A stretch of DNA of 36,725 nt from Armatimonadota bacterium (GTDB taxonomy: Bacteria > Armatimonadota > Hebobacteria > CAIYQO01), in the NCBI GenBank assembly GCA_020060775.1, contig JAGUZN010000309.1:1-36725 (forward strand), given 5' to 3'. Below, piece by piece: positions 33,381 through 36,725 of the stretch. Each line of letters opens with the position of its first letter. Position 1 is the first letter of the stretch. The position numbers and the translations under genes are program-made. A model generated the notes under the pieces. That model ran no database searches. It was not told where the DNA came from and saw only the letters and a list, made by a program, of their open reading frames with translations.

Positions 33381-33784
33381 CTCTAGGAGAGAACAGCATG
33401 CCGGATGCAATACTTCATGTGCTGAGTTGAGGTATGACTTCTATTCGAGTAGCCTGTTGACAAACGCGGTGCGAGTCAAGTCAAAATAGTGGTAACGTCC
33501 CAAAAGCCCAGGAGATCAAATGCCTCCATGCCTGGGCACACCTGTCCAAATATGTTTCGCTGACCAAGTAGGACAACGTTCCTTTGCAGGTGTTGCCGGT
33601 AGCCGTCATGCCGGTGGAATGCGTCCCCACGCCGCCGGAGGCGTTGGCGCAACAGGTCGACGGCACCGCGCATGTCCTGCCCGACGCCGACGTGCGGACC
33701 TAAGACCGGTTGATGGTTGATGGAGCAGCCTACCGCGTATCGTACTGACGGGTCGCAGGAGGCATCACACGGTCTGATGGAGCG
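33381..33784. other. Intergenic stretch with tiny frame and decay products
   Basis: Next to the iclR promoter, divergent from it, AGGAGAG (33384-33390) is followed by ATG at 33398 and a frame of only 10 codons ending at 33430. This looks like the start of a lost divergent gene or a leader peptide. The rest holds the decayed frame described separately, and nothing intact. Confidence 0.35.
33461..33703 (+). pseudogene. Possible remnant of an unknown gene
   Basis: An 80-codon plus-strand frame reads protein-like on both sides of a single in-frame TAG at 33569-33571: AQEIKCLHAWAHLSKYVSLTK before it, and DNVPLQVLPVAVMPVECVPT and VDGTAHVLPDADVRT after it, up to TAA at 33701. It has no start codon or ribosome site at its left end. 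I cannot name the parent family. An alternative is chance, given the high GC content, so this is a weak call. Confidence 0.25.
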
Positions 33785-34987
33785 TTACGGGGCAAAATAG
33801 CGCGCGAGTATGCGCCCGAGCACCTGCTTGCCACGCACATTGGCATGTACGCTATCGCGTAAAAACCAATCATAGGGTTTCCCGGCTTGCAGAATGTATG
33901 TGCCCCATGCGCCGGCCATATCGAAATAGGCCGCCTGTTGCTCTTCCGCCAGGCGCATCAGGGTATAGCGCAAGCCATCCTGTGGACGCGGCACGGGCGA
34001 CCAATCGGCAAGCGTCAAGGGGTTATAGCCATTGGAGGATACCGCGCCGCTCATTACCAGTATGTCCGGTGCGGGCGAGCCTGCCGCGCGCACCTGCTCA
34101 ATCACCGCGCGCACGCTCTCCGGCGTTTTGGTGCTGATGCCGCCGATGATCAGCAGGTCGGGCGCATAGGCGTACACGTACTGGTGCAGACGATGCGCTT
34201 CGCGGTAATACTCACAGCCGGTCGAACCGCGCACCGAGGGCACGACCTCCACCCGCACGCCGGGATACTGCTGCTCCAGCAAGACCCCGAAATGCGAGTT
34301 GGCGGTATCATTCGCGATACTGTCGCCGAGCAGCACTATGCGGAGGATGCCGCCATGGCGCAAGATCGCCTGCGTCTTCGGCAAATACCGCCAGCGATCC
34401 GCCGGTGGCGCATAGGCGACCGGAGGCATGCCGGCGTACACGGCATCCGCCCAGGCAACTGCCTCGGCGCGCGTGGCGGCGCTCACGCGTACGGAATCGA
34501 TGCAGAGCGTGCGTCGGTCGACTGATTGGAAACGCACCCGGGCATAGCGCGCCGTCGCCCGCCCCTGGAAGATCACGGTGTGATCCACCCAATCAGCTGA
34601 TTGTTCCACCGTTGCGTACTCGTCGGCTGCCAGCGCCTCGCCGTCCGCGGTAAAGCAAAAGACCGCCCAGTACCCGTCACCTTCGGCCTTTGCGGAAAAT
34701 TGCAGGCAGTAGTATTCAAAGGGCGCGACGGGGAATACCGGGCTCTCCCAGTAGCCATCCGGGATCAGCAGGCAGCGCTCGTCGGGCCGTCCCGGGGCAA
34801 CAGCCCACACCGGCGCCGGGCCATCCCCGAGGCGCGGCGTGGGCACCGTCCAGCCCGCCTCCAGCGGGTTCCGCGTAAAATCATCCTGCAGTAGTGTTAC
34901 CGGTGCGTCAGCACATGCGATCATTGACATTGCTCCCAGGCACAGGGTCAGTAGGGTACCCCACGTAATTCTATGTCCGCTGCTCAT
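33785..34987 (-). CDS. Exported SGNH/GDSL-family hydrolase
   Basis: 400-aa exported protein. The N-terminus (MSSGHRITWGTLLTLCLGAMSMIACADA) is a signal peptide; MIAC could also act as a weak lipobox. Residues 30-175 form a beta-rich domain of carbohydrate-binding type (LLQDDFTRNPLEAGWTVPTP...LCIDSVRVSA). The SGNH hydrolase domain begins at ILRIVLLGDSIANDT with the catalytic Ser223. Block V is DSVHANVRGK, giving Asp378 and His381. GGISTKT and SGAVSSNGYNP provide the oxyanion blocks. It probably removes acetyl or other ester groups from a glycan outside the cytoplasm, as many polysaccharide-linked SGNH enzymes do. It is encoded 49 nt after the glycosidase-like gene on the same strand, so the two form one operon entering from the right edge. 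Confidence 0.87.
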   Translation of the reverse strand: MSSGHRITWGTLLTLCLGAMSMIACADAPVTLLQDDFTRNPLEAGWTVPTPRLGDGPAPVWAVAPGRPDERCLLIPDGYWESPVFPVAPFEYYCLQFSAKAEGDGYWAVFCFTADGEALAADEYATVEQSADWVDHTVIFQGRATARYARVRFQSVDRRTLCIDSVRVSAATRAEAVAWADAVYAGMPPVAYAPPADRWRYLPKTQAILRHGGILRIVLLGDSIANDTANSHFGVLLEQQYPGVRVEVVPSVRGSTGCEYYREAHRLHQYVYAYAPDLLIIGGISTKTPESVRAVIEQVRAAGSPAPDILVMSGAVSSNGYNPLTLADWSPVPRPQDGLRYTLMRLAEEQQAAYFDMAGAWGTYILQAGKPYDWFLRDSVHANVRGKQVLGRILARYFAP

Positions 34988-35036
34988 ATCCCTATCATCC
35001 TCTCATGTCGGCGTCGGCCAACAGGCCAAACACTGG

Positions 35037-36725
35037 TCAACGCGGCTCAATCAAGATCAGCCGGTAGTTGTATTTACTCATGGGGAAGACCAACTCGCCG
35101 TTGTCGATCTTCGCGGTTTCTTCCGGACGCGGGAAGAAGACGCCCTTCTCGATCTCCTTGCCGTCCTTGTCCTTGGCTTTCTCCAGGCGGAAGCCGGTCG
35201 AGTGCACCGCGTTGGTGGCCTTCAGCGTCTCCGGCGCACCGAGCCCGAGCTTTTTCCAGTCAACCTTCAGGCGCATCTCGCCTTCCCAGTCGCTGTGGTT
35301 GTAGACGATCAGGACGGCCCGGTCCGACAAGGTTTCGAGGTACTTGCGCTCGCGCTCGATGGTTCCGTAAAAGCGACGCACGATGTGGTCGGGCAGGTGC
35401 GGCGTCATGCGGAAGTAGTTTCGGAAGGTCGTCGTCCGTTGCATCCATTCGTTCGGATCGGTGGCCACCAGCACGGACGGTTTGGCGATATAGAACGACG
35501 CATACATGTCCTTCGCCGGCAGTTGCACAAGGTTCTGTTGCCAATAGGGCGTGAACTGGTAGACCCAGTGCTGGAAGTCGAGGCGGTCGAGCACACGCGT
35601 CAATCGCTGGGATACGGCAGACATACTACCAGGCACGACGCAACACGGCAGACCCGCGTCATGCAGCAGCGTCAGACCGCTCATGTGGTCATAGACGGCT
35701 TCCGGCCCACCGTCGGCGGCGACCCATTCCGGACGCAAGCGACCTTGACCCAGAAACATGACCGGCCAGCCGAAGTTGTGCCCCATGTACTCCCGGCGGA
35801 AGCTCTCCGGCGTAATCTTGCCGATGTAGGTCTTCCAGTTCTGCACCACCGAGTTGAGATGCTCGCCGTCCCAGTGATAGGTGATGAAGCCCATGAAGGA
35901 CAGGTTGATATTGCCGTTTGTCGCCATGCCGATGGGCTGTTCGCGGACGGCGAGGTAGCGGTCGCCCAGCGTGATGTTGTACATCCGCTTGACCACCTCA
36001 CGGGTGCCGAGTCCGTCCTGGCGAGGATTGTCGTAGTAGAGGCCGCCGAAGCCGTACTTATTCTGGTAGCGCCAGTGCCGCCAGACGAAGTAGTCGCGGT
36101 AGCTGCGAGAATGCAGGGTCGGCTCGATCCGCTGCTGGGTCGGGAGGATGCGCTCATTCGGATTGTCCAGCCATTCGTATGCGTAGTGGTCGAAGTTATA
36201 CGGACCGAGCGCGTCTTTCTCTCCACGATTCAGCGGGTTCGTATGCACGTAGATGCGCCCGTGCGTGCCGTAATAGTTGACGCCGATGTCCGCTGCGGGC
36301 ATGAATTCAAGCCCCGCCGGGAACCAGGGCCCGCCACCGCGGACGGCTTCCGGCGCATGCTCCGGCGTGCGCCAGGTCTTGGGCCGCACCGGCGAGGCGA
36401 TCAGGCCGAATTCGATCGGGTGCCCGTCCTTGCCTAGCGTGACGGGTTTGCCGAGCAGCATGATGCGCACCGTGCCACCCTCGGCCGTCTTCTCCAGTCC
36501 GGTGGCGCCACCGAAGAACTGAACCCCGCCATCGCCGTTGCCGTACCAGTTCTGGTAGTCCACATCCGTGAACGCGGGGGTGAGCGGCGCTTCTACCCAG
36601 ACCTTCGCCACCTGCAGTGGCTTGTCGGCGGTCAGGGTCAGCGTGTTCCAGAGCAGGCCGTCGTATTCGGCCCACAGGGCGTTCGTGCAGGCGATGCCGC
36701 CGGATTCGACGGCGGCTGTGCCTTC
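35037..36725 (-). CDS. Large glycosidase-like protein, 5' end outside the window
   Basis: C-terminal 562 codons of a larger protein. The frame stays open to the window edge and the 38 residues before the internal GTG at 36611 read as normal protein (CTNALWAEYDGLLWNTLTLTADKPLQ), so that GTG is not the true start. It has a beta-sandwich region followed by a barrel with YVHTNPL, NFDHYAYEWLDN, YGFGGLYYDNPRQD (strand ending in Asp-Asn, candidate catalytic site), MATNGNINLSFMGFITYHWDG and YNHSDWEGEMRLKV. The arrangement recalls DUF6067-type glycoside hydrolase domains common in Planctomycetes and relatives, but I cannot confirm that. The C-terminal part (KDKDGKEIEKGVFFPRPEETAKID) is charged and lysine-rich, unlike the other proteins here. 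Neighbour: the SGNH hydrolase gene downstream. Confidence 0.8.
   Translation of the reverse strand, partial: EGTAAVESGGIACTNALWAEYDGLLWNTLTLTADKPLQVAKVWVEAPLTPAFTDVDYQNWYGNGDGGVQFFGGATGLEKTAEGGTVRIMLLGKPVTLGKDGHPIEFGLIASPVRPKTWRTPEHAPEAVRGGGPWFPAGLEFMPAADIGVNYYGTHGRIYVHTNPLNRGEKDALGPYNFDHYAYEWLDNPNERILPTQQRIEPTLHSRSYRDYFVWRHWRYQNKYGFGGLYYDNPRQDGLGTREVVKRMYNITLGDRYLAVREQPIGMATNGNINLSFMGFITYHWDGEHLNSVVQNWKTYIGKITPESFRREYMGHNFGWPVMFLGQGRLRPEWVAADGGPEAVYDHMSGLTLLHDAGLPCCVVPGSMSAVSQRLTRVLDRLDFQHWVYQFTPYWQQNLVQLPAKDMYASFYIAKPSVLVATDPNEWMQRTTTFRNYFRMTPHLPDHIVRRFYGTIERERKYLETLSDRAVLIVYNHSDWEGEMRLKVDWKKLGLGAPETLKATNAVHSTGFRLEKAKDKDGKEIEKGVFFPRPEETAKIDNGELVFPMSKYNYRLILIEPR

Noticed and set aside
34839..36437. 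532-codon plus-strand open frame
   Set aside because: It is antisense to the glycosidase-like and SGNH genes, rich in Arg/His/Val/Asp runs typical of an antisense frame of GC-rich coding DNA, and has no ribosome site. The minus-strand proteins have recognisable motifs.
1..36725. CRISPR arrays, tRNA or rRNA genes, prophage
   Set aside because: I saw no regularly spaced repeats, no tRNA-like cloverleaf with CCA-proximal arms, no rRNA signature sequences and no phage structural genes; a dedicated scan was not possible.

Overview
The window looks like a chromosomal piece from a member of Armatimonadota or a similarly built Gram-negative-type phylum (Planctomycetes and Lentisphaerae are alternatives). 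The main clue is a pseudopilin whose [10 protein letters not shown] helix runs into [19 protein letters not shown] and which carries an H-x9-DG motif. This, with giant secreted multidomain proteins and many glycosidases without TonB/SusCD transporters, is typical of that group. The taxonomic call is inference from motifs only.

Layout. (1) 1-4030 is accessory DNA: an orphan hypothetical gene behind a near-perfect sigma-70 promoter, gene debris, an rve-family transposase (minus strand) and a small VapC-like toxin gene with an overlapping downstream antitoxin gene. (2) 4030-4970 has no convincing gene. It holds an inverted-repeat cluster, a strong terminator, and the first regulatory module with a long structured leader. 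(3) 4969-14085 encodes two giant secreted paralogues that share about 1000 residues (beta-rich N-terminus plus a TIM-barrel glycosidase-like core) but end in different C-terminal modules. (4) 14249-16594 encodes a pseudopilin fused to a beta-rich lectin-like module, then a secreted stand-alone copy of that module. (5) 16734-22829 encodes a divergent GH95-like enzyme, an exported mutarotase-like protein and a GH36-like enzyme. (6) A minus-strand LacI-family regulator is divergent from an operon (24369-30343) with a second clan GH-D-like enzyme, a canonical GH95 alpha-L-fucosidase-type enzyme and a UroD-like methyltransferase homologue. (7) On the minus strand, an IclR regulator overlaps a glycyl radical enzyme gene. 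(8) At the right edge on the minus strand are a glycosidase-like protein cut by the window end and an SGNH/GDSL hydrolase.

The strongest pattern is regulatory. Four copies of a TGTTACGC(A/G)TAACA palindrome sit in front of four separate plus-strand transcription units. Each is followed, after exactly 22 bp, by TTGACG and a -10-like hexamer 17-18 bp further on. One copy lies in the lacI control region, directly after the -10 box of lacI. The simplest reading is one LacI-family regulon for breakdown of a fucose/galactose-containing glycan, covering the giant secreted enzymes, the lectin-like pseudopilin, the intracellular glycosidases and the regulator itself. The constant position near -65, upstream of the -35 box, would suit an activator or a looping repressor better than a simple blocking repressor.

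The locus has no sugar transporter, no fucose catabolic enzyme and no glycyl-radical activase within the window. The substrate and the link to the glycyl radical enzyme are therefore open.
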